DNA of 64,000 nt from Glaciecola sp. 33A (GCF_002836745.1 NZ_PJAR01000044.1:186001-250000), one strand, 5' to 3'; positions 9,740 to 19,757 are shown, counted from the stretch's first letter. A program made the numbers and translations. The notes: a model not told the origin generated them from the sequence alone.

Positions 9740-11407
9740 TTATTTGCGTTGAAATTCACTTGTTGCTGACCACTGTGGCCATGTGCCAGAATTGGCTATG
9801 TCATAACCCACTTCAAACAACATTTGAGTATCTTCTTGAACACCACTAAAATCCCAACTTTCACGGAATTGGTCGCAAACTTGATGGTAACAGCCGCGAA
9901 CTATCACGTTTGTCCTCTTACGATATTCCGCAGTTGCTTCATCAATGGGCTCACTGCCACCTTTTGCGTACAGCGCTGGGATACCAACCTTAGCAAAACT
10001 AAAGTGATCAGAGCGATAATAAATACCAGCACCCGGATTATCTTCTTGAGTTAATACTCGGCCTTGACGTTTTGCCGCTTTCTCAAGATTAGTTTCAAGG
10101 TCCGATTTACCCATGCCAACGACAGCGACATTCTTGGTTCTTCCTAATACATTCATTGCATCCATATTAATATTAGCAACGGTTTTATCAAGCGCGATAA
10201 TTGGATTTTCAGCATAGTACCTTGATCCCAAAAGACCTTGTTCCTCAGCAGTTACTATCAACATACTAACCGAGCGTTTGGGTTTTTTGTTTAAGCTAGC
10301 GAAGGCTTCAGCCATGGCGAGGATTGCGGCGGTTCCCGTCGCATTGTCATGCGCACCATTATATATCTGGTCACCATCTTTACTTTCATCTTTGCCCAAG
10401 TGATCCCAGTGAGAAGTGTAAATAATATGCTCATCAGGTCTTTCGCTACCCAGTAAAGTGGCGAAGACATTATAACTTTTTGATTCTTTTAAATCATTTT
10501 TGATTGTAATAGATGCTTTTTTATTTAATGCAACAGAATAAGACCCTTGCGCTGCGAAATCCTTTTCTTGGTCAAAATTCAAGCCTGCGTCAGCAAAAAT
10601 TTTCACGGCCGCGTCACGCGAAATCCAACCTTCAACGGCAACTCGACTTGCGCCAGCGTCTGCTGTGACTAAGCCATACTGTGGGCCACTCCAGCTATTT
10701 GCCACAACAGACCAACCGTAAGAGGCTGGGGCGGTCTCATGGACAATAAATACTGCTGCAGCACCTTGACGGCTAGCTTCTTCATATTTATAGGTCCAAC
10801 GGCCGTAATAGGTCATTGTTGAACCCTGGAAAAGTTCACTTTCTGGGCTTGCATAGCCTGGGTCATTAACTAAAATAATGACTGTCTTACCTTTTACATC
10901 GACGTCTTCATAGTCATTCCATTGGTATTCTGGCGCATTTACACCATAGCCAAGAAAAACAATATCAGAATCGATTAAATCAACCTCGGACACTTCATGT
11001 TTTGAACCAGCGACCATATCTTCTTTGTATAAAAATGTGTTTTCGCCCATTTTAAGACTCATGTCCGGCGCAGCAGTAATTTGCATTAAGCTGACTTCTT
11101 GAAAAAAACTACCTGCGTTACTTGGTTCAAAACCCACTTTGGTTAATTCCGCAGTGAGGTAATCTAAAGTCTTTTTTTCGCCTGCGGTGGTTGGTAAGCG
11201 ACCTTCAAATTCATCTGATGATAATATTTTTGTATGCTGTTTTAGCGTATCAGCGCTAATAGAGCTATAAACGGCCTCAAAATTATCTTCAACTTTGGGC
11301 GCTGCGGTTTTTACCGCATTGGGTTCTGGTTCCGAACAGCCTGCAAGAGCGATTGCAAAGATAGCGGCAGACAATGTCAAAGTAAGGGCCTGTTTCTGAA
11401 GTTTCAT
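9740..11407 (-). CDS. M28 family zinc metallopeptidase, lipoprotein
   Basis: 555-residue exported aminopeptidase-like enzyme. The N-terminus is a lipoprotein signal with lipobox LAGC (Cys about residue 23), so it is probably anchored to a membrane facing the periplasm. A PA-type insert (about 140-290) precedes the M28 catalytic domain. Co-catalytic zinc ligands are visible in HWDHLG, GAHDNATGTAA, TAEEQGLLGS (Glu pair), NMDAMN and YRSDHFSF. These are complete, so activity is expected, probably on peptides released outside the cytoplasm. It is a monocistronic minus-strand gene, with divergent DUF3025 upstream. Confidence 0.92.
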   Translation of the reverse strand: MKLQKQALTLTLSAAIFAIALAGCSEPEPNAVKTAAPKVEDNFEAVYSSISADTLKQHTKILSSDEFEGRLPTTAGEKKTLDYLTAELTKVGFEPSNAGSFFQEVSLMQITAAPDMSLKMGENTFLYKEDMVAGSKHEVSEVDLIDSDIVFLGYGVNAPEYQWNDYEDVDVKGKTVIILVNDPGYASPESELFQGSTMTYYGRWTYKYEEASRQGAAAVFIVHETAPASYGWSVVANSWSGPQYGLVTADAGASRVAVEGWISRDAAVKIFADAGLNFDQEKDFAAQGSYSVALNKKASITIKNDLKESKSYNVFATLLGSERPDEHIIYTSHWDHLGKDESKDGDQIYNGAHDNATGTAAILAMAEAFASLNKKPKRSVSMLIVTAEEQGLLGSRYYAENPIIALDKTVANINMDAMNVLGRTKNVAVVGMGKSDLETNLEKAAKRQGRVLTQEDNPGAGIYYRSDHFSFAKVGIPALYAKGGSEPIDEATAEYRKRTNVIVRGCYHQVCDQFRESWDFSGVQEDTQMLFEVGYDIANSGTWPQWSATSEFQRK

Positions 11408-11538
11408 TGATGTTCCTTGTAATTAGTCATATTTTTTGTCTTTTACAATGCAATTGGGATAAACCATAATATTGTGAAACAATATAAGCAAGATTTGTTA
11501 CCTAATATAACAAACATTTATGGCACTATATTAATAAT

Positions 11539-12417
11539 GTGTTACTTAAAAAATTTAACGATAAGACTATTGTATTGGATGCTTTAATATCATCGCCATT
11601 TTTGCGACCGCCACTATCAGCACTCTCATTACTTTTTCCATCGCAAGATTTAATTCAGCTGGATATTACTAGATTGGACGCTAACTTACTCGAAAAGATG
11701 CGAGTTTGCTTCGAAAGTGATATGAATTTAGTTGCTTGGGGGAAACGCTTTATTTGCCAAGAGTCAATGCCAGAAGACGTCCGATACTATGAACAGATTA
11801 TATTTGAAGACAATGCTATCCCAACCCGCAGAGAAAGTTGGCATGACTTTTTTAACGGCATTATTTGGTTGCAATTCCCACAAACAAAAACCTATCTAAA
11901 TCATTTGCATATATCTGAAATAGACACACATGGCTTGGATCCAAGAACCAAGGTTCGAAATCACATTACACATTTTGATGAGTGCGGAATTGTCTTATTT
12001 ATAACGGGAACGAAATTATTAGCTAAACTAGCATTTTTGTTCGACACACAAGAGTGGACAACCATTTTTTGCGAATTAAAAGAGGAGTGGCATACGCGCA
12101 TTCTGCCTGTTGTATTTGGTCACGCAAATCTGGAAATGTTATTGACCCCATTTGTTGGCTTGACGGGCAAAGTCTTACTCATTCAAATCGATGATAAACA
12201 AAGAACACAAGGGCTTAGCTCATTGCTTGGGTCGCGAGTGTTAGATACCTTGCTCGTGCAGCATATCCAAACCAACCAAACATTGTTTTCTAATAAGCCA
12301 TTTTATCCCTTACCCATTTTAGGTATCCCTCATTGGCACTATGGCCCGCAAGATTTAGCTTTTTACACAAATGAAGGATATTTCATGCCTAAACGCAAAA
12401 AAGTAGTTGTTAAATAA
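11539..12417 (+). CDS. DUF3025 domain-containing protein
   Basis: 292-residue protein of unknown function. It contains the characteristic WHDFFNGIIWLQFPQTK block (about residues 94-110) and the later HFDECGIVLF of DUF3025, a family seen in beta- and gammaproteobacteria. No signal peptide or membrane helix is evident, so it is probably cytoplasmic. The start is assigned to a GTG at 11539, without a strong ribosome site; the first ATG lies well inside. It is divergent from the M28 peptidase and ends 2 bases from the convergent YIP1-family gene, with no terminator between. No function is assigned. Confidence 0.8.
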   Translation: MLLKKFNDKTIVLDALISSPFLRPPLSALSLLFPSQDLIQLDITRLDANLLEKMRVCFESDMNLVAWGKRFICQESMPEDVRYYEQIIFEDNAIPTRRESWHDFFNGIIWLQFPQTKTYLNHLHISEIDTHGLDPRTKVRNHITHFDECGIVLFITGTKLLAKLAFLFDTQEWTTIFCELKEEWHTRILPVVFGHANLEMLLTPFVGLTGKVLLIQIDDKQRTQGLSSLLGSRVLDTLLVQHIQTNQTLFSNKPFYPLPILGIPHWHYGPQDLAFYTNEGYFMPKRKKVVVK

Positions 12418-12419
12418 TT

Positions 12420-13145
12420 TTATTGATTTAGTGTCCACAAAAACGAAATAGTTAATATACTGACACTGGGAATTGCTGCAAACACAATGGATTTTTTACT
12501 GCTGAAGTTGGTCCACTGTTGTAAGCAAACTGCACCCAAATAAATGGTCCAAATTGTTTCAAGTCGCAAATACGACATAAAGTTAAACCATTTACTGCTT
12601 GGCTCAACAGTCAATATATAGCTCAGGGAAGTTGGCGATAACACCGACTGAGAAACCTGTGCCCCTGGGTCTATCAATAAAATGAGCCCTAAAGAAATGA
12701 CAGAAGCAATTAACGTAGGCATCATAAACCACCATTGTGCGCCATACCAATCGAAAAAACTGTGAATACTTTTTTCATCGTTTCTGGTCACTAGGGTGTA
12801 GTATAGTCCTAAGACCGCTGACACTACGATAAGGTATGCAGGAGCGCCAAACAGAGCAAAGCCTGCGGCATTCTCTCCTGTGCCATAAACTGAGCGCATG
12901 TTTTCTAATTCTGCAGGGCTTGCGTCAGGCATACTTAGTGCTAATTGCGTGCCAATATACCAGTCATAATCAACCACACCGAAATAAAGGTAAGCTGGCA
13001 GTGCAGAAATCACGATTACAAGAATAAAAGGTATCCAAGACCAATTGTCTTTCAATGACAATGCTTTAAAAACGTCAGAGGGGCGAATAAATACATCATT
13101 ACAAGCTTGTATTGGATTGGTCACTGCGTAATTATTTTCGCTCAT
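12420..13145 (-). CDS. YIP1 family inner-membrane protein
   Basis: 241-residue integral membrane protein with about five hydrophobic segments. The N-terminal NPIQACNDVFIRPSDVFKAL block followed by a first helix (WIPFILVIVISALPAYLYF) is typical of bacterial YIP1-domain proteins. The biochemical role of these proteins in bacteria is not established. It converges with the DUF3025 gene and is divergent from the ABC exporter genes; no functional link can be inferred from position alone. Confidence 0.75.
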   Translation of the reverse strand: MSENNYAVTNPIQACNDVFIRPSDVFKALSLKDNWSWIPFILVIVISALPAYLYFGVVDYDWYIGTQLALSMPDASPAELENMRSVYGTGENAAGFALFGAPAYLIVVSAVLGLYYTLVTRNDEKSIHSFFDWYGAQWWFMMPTLIASVISLGLILLIDPGAQVSQSVLSPTSLSYILTVEPSSKWFNFMSYLRLETIWTIYLGAVCLQQWTNFSSKKSIVFAAIPSVSILTISFLWTLNQ

Positions 13146-13362
13146 TTACATTCCCTGATTTTATCGTTTTATTGTATTTGATTGTTACTTATAAAGTATT
13201 CAATTTTCTGCTCAGTAAAACAAGCATAAATAGGCGATAGAATTAATTTGAAACATTTAAATTGATAATCAGTGCAGATTGCCTTAGTAATTCATTGCGA
13301 AATATCATAGTCTAATGCCAATAGCAGAAATGATAATTATGACTTAAAATAGGGACGTTAGT

Positions 13363-14160
13363 GTGATTGAAATAAACAAACTAGCTAAAAAATTTAAAGT
13401 AGAAAACCCTAAAAAACTGAGTGAGCAAGATAAAAAAGATCCAAGGTTACAAGGACGTTTTTTTCATTCGGTAAGGGAGGTAAGCTTCAGTTGTCAAAAT
13501 GGCCAAGTGTTAGGCTTGTTAGGTCCAAATGGCGCAGGTAAAACAACTACCCTAAGAATGTTGTCAACCGCATTGCGGCCAGACAGTGGCAGTATTAATA
13601 TAGGTGGTTTCGATATATTAAAAAACCCTGTTGAAGCGAGAAAACAGATTGGATTTTTATCTGGTGGTACGGGGCTTTATGGGCGGTTAAGTGGGCGTGA
13701 AAATATTGCGTATTTCGGAAAATTGAATGGAATGACCAATGATGCAATTATCAAACGAACCGCTGAATTATCCCACCGTTTGGATATGGATTCATTTTTA
13801 GATAGACGCAGCGAAACCTACTCTACTGGAATGAAACAGAAGGCGTCAATTGCCCGCTCGGTTATTCATTCGCCCAAAGTTGTTATCTTAGATGAACCGA
13901 CTACTGGCCTAGACATTATGGCTACACAAACGGTGCTGAATTTTATTCGCGATTTGAAAAATGATAATACACCTGTCATTTTTTCTACCCACCATTTAGA
14001 TGAAGTATCTGAGCTTTGTGACAAAGTCACTGTAATCGATCAGGGACAAACGATGTTTAATGATACGTTTGACGCTTTCAGGGCACTGGATGAAGTTTCA
14101 TTGCATGAATCATTCCTGCGCTCCATCGGTAAACCTAAACATCAAACGACAGAACGATAG
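13363..14160 (+). CDS. natA: ABC transporter ATP-binding protein, NatA type
   Basis: ATPase subunit of an ABC-2 exporter. The 265-residue protein shows Walker A GPNGAGKT (about 54-61), the signature YSTGMKQK (about 150-157, with the STGMKQ form common in NatA/CcmA-like ATPases), Walker B VVILDEP, and the H-loop STHH. The start is a GTG at 13363 with AGGGACG upstream. The permease gene follows 11 bases later, preceded by GGGAGT, which indicates an operon. In Bacillus NatAB exports sodium, but sequence alone does not fix the substrate here. Sodium export would be notable given the broken nhaB at 27 kb. Confidence 0.9.
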   Translation: MIEINKLAKKFKVENPKKLSEQDKKDPRLQGRFFHSVREVSFSCQNGQVLGLLGPNGAGKTTTLRMLSTALRPDSGSINIGGFDILKNPVEARKQIGFLSGGTGLYGRLSGRENIAYFGKLNGMTNDAIIKRTAELSHRLDMDSFLDRRSETYSTGMKQKASIARSVIHSPKVVILDEPTTGLDIMATQTVLNFIRDLKNDNTPVIFSTHHLDEVSELCDKVTVIDQGQTMFNDTFDAFRALDEVSLHESFLRSIGKPKHQTTER

Positions 14161-14171
14161 GGAGTATTATT

Positions 14172-15377
14172 ATGTGGTTGGTATTTCAAAAAGAGATTAA
14201 AGAATTATTGCGTGATAAAAAAACCCTGTTTTTCATGATTGCCTTACCTATCTTGTTATTTCCACTATTGATTGGTGGCGCGCTATATGTCGGCACAAAC
14301 GTGGTCAAAGGCGCAGTAGAAAAAACACGTACGTATGCCATCATTGGCGACCAATTTAGTGATGAGTTCGTGGGTAAACTAAATGAAATTGAACAATTTT
14401 CATTGCAAAAGTTACCGTCTGAAGTGCAAACAAAAGAACAAATAGTGGCTTATGTTAAAGAAGGTAATATTGATTTTGTTATTGAGATACCAAAAAATTA
14501 CAGCAGCATGGTATTAGATTCAGGCAAAATAACACTTACGTTATACCGCAACCAAGCGGGCTTAAAAGTAGTCGAAAACAAATTAAATAAAATTGTCGAT
14601 GAGCTATCAGATTTATATCAAACAATTGCATTTTCATCATTAGGTTTATCTGAATCTCAGCAAATAAGTGTCGTCACGCCCATTGAGGTTGAAGAGATTA
14701 ATGTAGCGGATGAACGCGAAACACTGGGTGAATCAATTGGTGGTTTTATTCCTTATTTGATTTTTATGCTTTGTTTGCAAGGTGCAATGTTACCGGCCAG
14801 TGATTTAGGTGCAGGTGAAAAAGAGCGTGGAACGCTTGAAACCTTACTTATCACACCAATCGAGCGTACAAAAATCGTGCTTGGTAAGTTTCTTACCATC
14901 GCCTTTGCCGGCGTAACATCAGCACTCGTCACAGTCTTAAGTATTGCCTTGTGGACTGCCGTTTTAAGCAGAGGTGAGGCAGGTGAAGTGTTAGTGAAAT
15001 TCATGACCTCTATTGATGCTATCGATTTCTTGTTAGTGTTTTTCATGCTGATACCCGTTGTCGCTATTTTCGCTGCAGTATTGCTGGCATTATCAATTTA
15101 CGCCCGCTCATTTAAAGAAGCCCAGGGTTATATGACGCCGCTTGTTTTCGTGACTTTTATTCCAGTAATATTTGCTATGCTCCCAGGTGTTCAACTCAAA
15201 GGTATTTGGGCTTGGGTGCCGCTGACTAATGTGGCACTGGCTATCAAAGAGTTGATTAAAGGGACCATGGACTATGTTCAATTGTTTGCCATATTTGGCT
15301 CAACAGCAGTCATTGCAGGCAGCCTACTTGCATTTTGCATTTATTGGTTTAAACAAGAGAAAGTATTATTTAGATAA
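14172..15377 (+). CDS. natB: ABC-2 type transporter permease, NatB type
   Basis: 401-residue membrane partner of the preceding ATPase. One N-terminal helix (TLFFMIALPILLFPLLIGGA, about 19-38) is followed by a large periplasmic domain (about 45-190) and then five or six C-terminal helices. This is the layout of NatB/ABC-2 permeases. The cytoplasmic motif GAGEKERGTLETLL after the second helix is a strong family marker. It forms a two-gene operon with natA. No terminator is obvious downstream, where a repeat-bearing spacer begins. Confidence 0.9.
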   Translation: MWLVFQKEIKELLRDKKTLFFMIALPILLFPLLIGGALYVGTNVVKGAVEKTRTYAIIGDQFSDEFVGKLNEIEQFSLQKLPSEVQTKEQIVAYVKEGNIDFVIEIPKNYSSMVLDSGKITLTLYRNQAGLKVVENKLNKIVDELSDLYQTIAFSSLGLSESQQISVVTPIEVEEINVADERETLGESIGGFIPYLIFMLCLQGAMLPASDLGAGEKERGTLETLLITPIERTKIVLGKFLTIAFAGVTSALVTVLSIALWTAVLSRGEAGEVLVKFMTSIDAIDFLLVFFMLIPVVAIFAAVLLALSIYARSFKEAQGYMTPLVFVTFIPVIFAMLPGVQLKGIWAWVPLTNVALAIKELIKGTMDYVQLFAIFGSTAVIAGSLLAFCIYWFKQEKVLFR

Positions 15378-15836
15378 GTAAGGCTTTTTATAGATTCTTT
15401 TTAATCGTCTGTTAATAGTAAAAAACCTTCATTGTTTATTGCAGGTCTGCGCTTTTTACTACAGACTCTTGTCTTGTTGAATATTAGCGCGATGCAGTAT
15501 CCAATTAAATACTTAAGAAGTAAGGTATTGATATATTGAATCGCATTTATAAATACGCTTGTAAAGAGATGCCTGTATAGATTCATCAGTATAGAGACAT
15601 CATTATAGAGACATCATTATAGAGACATCATTATAGAGACATCATTATAGAGAACTGTCATATTGTTCTATAGATTCACCTAATGAGGTGTGCCATTGTG
15701 TCGCAGTCGTTTATCATTTTCGACTGAAACAACAAATTAGGGTAACAGGCCTGAAATAAGTAAAAACTTAATTGGCTTATTGGCATAATGTTACACAAAG
15801 TCCGAATTACCTCCACACCGGAAAAAATAAAAATTA
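15378..15836. other. Intergenic spacer with a tandem repeat
   Basis: About 460 bases between natB and yoaA. It contains the 14-bp repeat array described separately. A short minus-strand frame at 15401-15586 is low-complexity and unsupported. The yoaA promoter must lie near 15700-15830. I see no LexA box. Confidence 0.5.
15577..15653. repeat. 14-bp tandem repeat, about 5.5 copies
   Basis: Unit ATAGAGACATCATT occurs four times exactly at 15591-15604, 15605-15618, 15619-15632 and 15633-15646. A degenerate copy precedes them in phase at 15577-15590 (ATAGATTCATCAGT, 11 of 14 matching), and a 7-base partial copy ends the array. It lies about 185 bases upstream of yoaA. Confidence 0.95.
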
Positions 15837-17750
15837 ATGTCTGAAATTGAGTCCTTTTTCTCGAATCCTGGTCCGTTGGCTGAAATTATTGCCGGATTTA
15901 CCCCTAGAGAATCCCAAACAACAATGGCTAACGCTGTCGCTGATGCAATCCAAGAGCGAGGTTCTTTGATTGTTGAAGCAGGAACAGGAACCGGTAAAAC
16001 CTTTGCTTATTTAGCTCCAGCACTGCTGTCCAAGAAGAAGTTTATTGTGTCCACAGGGACAAAAAACCTACAAGAACAGCTATTTCATCGTGATTTACCG
16101 ACTGTAAAAAAAGCCATAGATAAAACAAGAAAAACAGCATTATTGAAGGGACGCTCTAATTATCTTTGTTTACATCGACTTTCACAGCATGGCGGAGGTA
16201 ATGTATTGCTTGAAAAAGAAGTCCTTAACGAATTTAGTTTGGTAAGAAAGTGGGCGAGCACAACATCAACCGGTGATATTGGTGAACTAAAAAGTATTAA
16301 AGAAGACGCAAAGGTATTACCCATAGTGACGTCTACGGTTGACAACTGTTTAGGTAAAGATTGCCCGAGTTATGAAGATTGTTATTTAGTAAAAGCAAGA
16401 AGAAATGCAATGGAAGCAGATGTGATTGTTGTTAATCATCATTTGTTTTTTGCAGATTTGGCATTGAAAGATACCGGTTTTGGCGAGCTAATTCCTGATG
16501 TTGACGTGGTGATTTTTGATGAAGCTCACCAAGTGCCGGATATAGCCAGTGAATACTTCGGTGAAAACTTTTCGAGTCGACAAGTTCAAGATTTGACTAA
16601 AGACGTCATTGCGATAACAAGGTCGGTGCTAAAAGATGCAGACCAATTGAGTAAGATTGCGGAAAAGTGCCAAATGCACATGGCTGATTTGCGTTTGTTA
16701 TTTCCGCATAATCCTAGCCGTGGTAATTGGGCGCAAAAGCTCGAACAAACTGACATTGCTAACCAAATCACTATTATCGAAAAAAGTCTACATCAGTTAT
16801 ACGAAATTGCCAATATTCATCAAGGCCGTGACAAAGATCTCGACATGATGATTGAGCGAATGTCTGAGTTCAGCCAGTGTCTAGGGCATGTAACAGATGT
16901 CAAGCGCACAGGTGTGAGTTTATGGTACGAAACGACACCAAGACAAATTATTTTGCATCTTACTCCGCTGAGTATTGCGGATAAATTTTCAACTATTATG
17001 AAGGCACAAAATGCGGCATGGATATTTACCTCTGCAACCTTAATGGTGGATGGAAACTTTGATCATTATCGCAATCATATGGGTCTATATGATGCAAAGA
17101 CATTGTCGCTGGACAGCCCTTTTGACTATCAAAATCAGGCCATGTTATGTATTCCACGCTTTTTACCTGAGCCTAATGATAGGGCGATTAAATACAATCT
17201 AGTTGACATTGCATGTCGCTTAATTGACGCAAGTAAAGGCAGAGCGTTTATTTTATTTACCAGCCATGCAATGATGCGTGAAGTTGCTGCACTTGTGGAA
17301 GAAAAGATAGACAATCCGATATTAGTTCAAGGAAGCACAACCAAACAGGCGTTATTAGACGAGTATCTTAAAAATCAAAATGCAGTACTATTCGGAACAG
17401 GGGCGTTCTGGGAAGGTGTCGATGTTAAAGGCAATGATCTGCTCTGTGTTATGATTGATAAGTTGCCGTTTGCATCACCTGATGATCCTTTACTGCAGGC
17501 ACGCATGGAAGATTGTAAGAAACAGGGGGGAAATGCATTTGCGCAAATACAAATTCCTCAGGCTGTGATTACGTTGAAGCAAGGCGCGGGACGTCTTATT
17601 CGCGATGAAACCGATAAGGGAGTATTGGTTATTTGTGATAACCGATTAGTTACAAAACAATATGGCCAAACGTTTATTGCGAGCTTGCCAAATATGAAGC
17701 GTACTCGAAGTTTAGACACGGTTGCCGCTTTTTTAAATAAGATTGAATAA
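15837..17750 (+). CDS. yoaA: ATP-dependent DNA helicase, DinG/YoaA family
   Basis: Superfamily 2 iron-sulfur helicase (XPD/DinG group), 637 residues, the YoaA length. Walker A GTGTGKT lies near residue 47. The Fe-S domain has cysteines around 108 and 168-182 (CLGKDCPSYEDC). The Walker B box is DEAH (about 231-234). C-terminal motifs include the VLFGTGAFWEGVD and QGAGRLIRD blocks. In E. coli YoaA helps tolerate replication-blocking damage with a clamp-loader subunit. The stop overlaps the tsaB start by one base (TAATG), the same neighbour as in E. coli, so translation is probably coupled. Confidence 0.94.
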   Translation: MSEIESFFSNPGPLAEIIAGFTPRESQTTMANAVADAIQERGSLIVEAGTGTGKTFAYLAPALLSKKKFIVSTGTKNLQEQLFHRDLPTVKKAIDKTRKTALLKGRSNYLCLHRLSQHGGGNVLLEKEVLNEFSLVRKWASTTSTGDIGELKSIKEDAKVLPIVTSTVDNCLGKDCPSYEDCYLVKARRNAMEADVIVVNHHLFFADLALKDTGFGELIPDVDVVIFDEAHQVPDIASEYFGENFSSRQVQDLTKDVIAITRSVLKDADQLSKIAEKCQMHMADLRLLFPHNPSRGNWAQKLEQTDIANQITIIEKSLHQLYEIANIHQGRDKDLDMMIERMSEFSQCLGHVTDVKRTGVSLWYETTPRQIILHLTPLSIADKFSTIMKAQNAAWIFTSATLMVDGNFDHYRNHMGLYDAKTLSLDSPFDYQNQAMLCIPRFLPEPNDRAIKYNLVDIACRLIDASKGRAFILFTSHAMMREVAALVEEKIDNPILVQGSTTKQALLDEYLKNQNAVLFGTGAFWEGVDVKGNDLLCVMIDKLPFASPDDPLLQARMEDCKKQGGNAFAQIQIPQAVITLKQGAGRLIRDETDKGVLVICDNRLVTKQYGQTFIASLPNMKRTRSLDTVAAFLNKIE

Positions 17751-18448
17751 TGAAAATATTAGCAATAGATACCGCAACCGAAGCATGCTCGGTTGCACTG
17801 TTAAATGGTAATGTAAAAGACGTGATATTTGAAATTTGTCCGCAACAACATAGCCAACGTATATTACCAATGATCGATAAATTACTATCAAAACATGCTA
17901 TTAATATTACTGATTTAGACGCTCTCGCGTACTGCAGAGGCCCAGGTAGTTTTACTGGGGTAAGAATTGCTACCGGAATTGTGCAAGGACTTGCACTTGG
18001 CGCAGACTTGCCGGTCATCGAAGTTTCTACGCTCGCGGTAATGGCGCAAGAAAATTACATGCAACACGGTTACCTGATCACTAAAGTGTTGATAGATGCT
18101 AGAATGCAGGAAGTGTATTTTGGTCATTTTCAGGTCCACAATGGTATTGTCGCTGAACTGCAAGGCGAAGCCGTTTTGACGCCAGCAGAGGCAGTTGCAA
18201 AATTTGCAGAAATTAGCGATGATAATGAGGCTGTTGGAAGAGCTGGGACAGGTTGGTCTGCTTATAGCGAAGCTCTGATGACATCACAAAACAAGGATCC
18301 TATTAATGTTCTATATCCTTGTGCAGAGTTTATTTTACCCATTGCTGAGAAAGCATTTAAAGATGGAAGCACTATCACTGTTGATGATGTCACTCCGATT
18401 TATTTGCGTGACAAAGTGACTTGGAAAAAGCTACCGGGTAAAGAGTAA
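17750..18448 (+). CDS. tsaB: tRNA threonylcarbamoyladenosine subunit TsaB
   Basis: Non-catalytic partner of TsaD in the complex that adds t6A to tRNAs reading ANN codons. The 232-residue protein opens with the ASKHA-fold ILAIDTATEACSVAL and has CRGPGSFTGVRIATG (about 63-77) typical of TsaB/YeaZ. It starts within the yoaA stop codon, matching the conserved yoaA-tsaB pair. It is expected to be essential and expressed with yoaA. Confidence 0.96.
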   Translation: MKILAIDTATEACSVALLNGNVKDVIFEICPQQHSQRILPMIDKLLSKHAINITDLDALAYCRGPGSFTGVRIATGIVQGLALGADLPVIEVSTLAVMAQENYMQHGYLITKVLIDARMQEVYFGHFQVHNGIVAELQGEAVLTPAEAVAKFAEISDDNEAVGRAGTGWSAYSEALMTSQNKDPINVLYPCAEFILPIAEKAFKDGSTITVDDVTPIYLRDKVTWKKLPGKE

Positions 18449-18492
18449 CCTGTCGCTAAACATATTATTATTATTGCGTTAATGGAGCGTAA

Positions 18493-18822
18493 ATGGATAC
18501 AGCAAATATCAAGAGTAGCAATGCAATTTTCATTGCCAAAGACTCGATTGACAATGCATCCCAAACCTCCATTATTAAACGTGCTTTGCTTGAACAAGAG
18601 ACTAATGCTGAACAACAAGGCGTCGGCAAGGCTGAGCAACAAAGATTAGTTGCAGGTAATGAGGAAGTGTTTCAAAGGGCAGATTACTTCAAGCAGTCAA
18701 CTGGTTATGATGAAAACTCTAATTTGCGCATTCGCCAAGAGTTGGCAATTTATAGATCGATAGAAACACAAGAAAAGCGAGATGACATTACGCAACTTTT
18801 AGGTGTCGATATTTATGCCTAG
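18493..18822 (+). CDS. Hypothetical protein, 109 residues
   Basis: I do not recognise the family. The protein is hydrophilic and rich in Glu, Gln and Ala, with predicted helical character (EQETNAEQQGVGKAEQQR) and no signal peptide or membrane segment. An ATG at 18493 is preceded by TGGAGCG, a good ribosome site, and the frame follows tsaB by 44 bases in the same direction. The composition and ribosome site favour a real gene of unknown role. It may be cotranscribed with yoaA-tsaB. Confidence 0.65.
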   Translation: MDTANIKSSNAIFIAKDSIDNASQTSIIKRALLEQETNAEQQGVGKAEQQRLVAGNEEVFQRADYFKQSTGYDENSNLRIRQELAIYRSIETQEKRDDITQLLGVDIYA

Positions 18823-19094
18823 AATGCATAAACGAACTGAATATTTACCAAGATAATTGTGTGATGGCGTTTAACAACAGACAGTGACACTTAATCAGTG
18901 AATAAAAATGCTACCATATGGGAATCTATTTACCTTTACCTTCGTATATACTAATAAGACAGCGCAAAAATAGAAAGAAGTAGGGTGGATTAATGTAGAT
19001 TGGTTTTAGAGTTTACTCTGGTGCCACGTCAATAAGCATCTTAATAAATAGTACCCACTCAATCGTACGTAAACGATAATTTCGGAGTAAAGCT

Positions 19095-19757
19095 ATGCAT
19101 TCATTTTTAAAAATATCGATTGTCGCAGTAGCCATGTTAGTGGGTGGTTGTGTGATTGTTCCAGAGCAAATAGAAGTGTCGGACGAAGAAAGTTTGATTT
19201 CATTTGAGAGTATTATTAACGGTAGTAAAACGGGTCAGGGCGAAAAAGCGCGTTGGGGCGGCGAAATTGTTAGTGTTGAGAACAAAAAAGACTATTCAGA
19301 AATTGAAATTTTGCAATATCCGAGTAATCAGTATGGGAAACCTCGAACTAACCTTGATAGTGCTGGTCGGTTTAAGGTTCAAGTCACCGGTTTCATTGAC
19401 CCACTTGTGTTTGAGAAGGGCCGTTTAATTACTTTCTTAGGTGAACTTGGCGATCCGACTGAGGGCATCATTGGGGAGCAAGCTTATGTTTATCCTGTGT
19501 TGTTAGCCAGCGGTTATTACATGTGGAAAGAGACTGAAGAATACCAAGTTTCTGGCTTCTATTATTCTCAATTATCACCTTATTGGGGTGTGGGATTAAG
19601 TCGAAATTATTGGAGACCTTACGGCTTCTATCAAAACAGAACTGTCATTAGAGTTCAAAAAAATAGAAGTAAATCAGGTACAACCGGTTCTAAAAGTAGA
19701 GTGATTTCTGAGCGCTCCGACAGAACGCCAAATAAGGTCATTGAGCGGTCTAAATAA
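19095..19757 (+). CDS. Slp family outer-membrane lipoprotein
   Basis: 220-residue lipoprotein of the starvation-inducible Slp/YeaY family. The signal ends in lipobox VGGC (Cys about residue 19). The mature part has the family stretch RWGGEIVSVENKKDYSEIEI and a later VTGFIDPLVFEKGRLITFLGE block. The C-terminal 45 residues are basic and Ser/Arg/Lys-rich. In E. coli yeaY lies between tsaB and fadD, and the same relative position here supports the call. The ATG is preceded by TTCGGAGTAAAGCT, and a strong terminator follows. Confidence 0.88.
   Translation: MHSFLKISIVAVAMLVGGCVIVPEQIEVSDEESLISFESIINGSKTGQGEKARWGGEIVSVENKKDYSEIEILQYPSNQYGKPRTNLDSAGRFKVQVTGFIDPLVFEKGRLITFLGELGDPTEGIIGEQAYVYPVLLASGYYMWKETEEYQVSGFYYSQLSPYWGVGLSRNYWRPYGFYQNRTVIRVQKNRSKSGTTGSKSRVISERSDRTPNKVIERSK

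Noticed and set aside
15401-15586. Minus-strand frame after natB
   Set aside because: Low-complexity sequence, no ribosome site, and it runs into the tandem repeat region.
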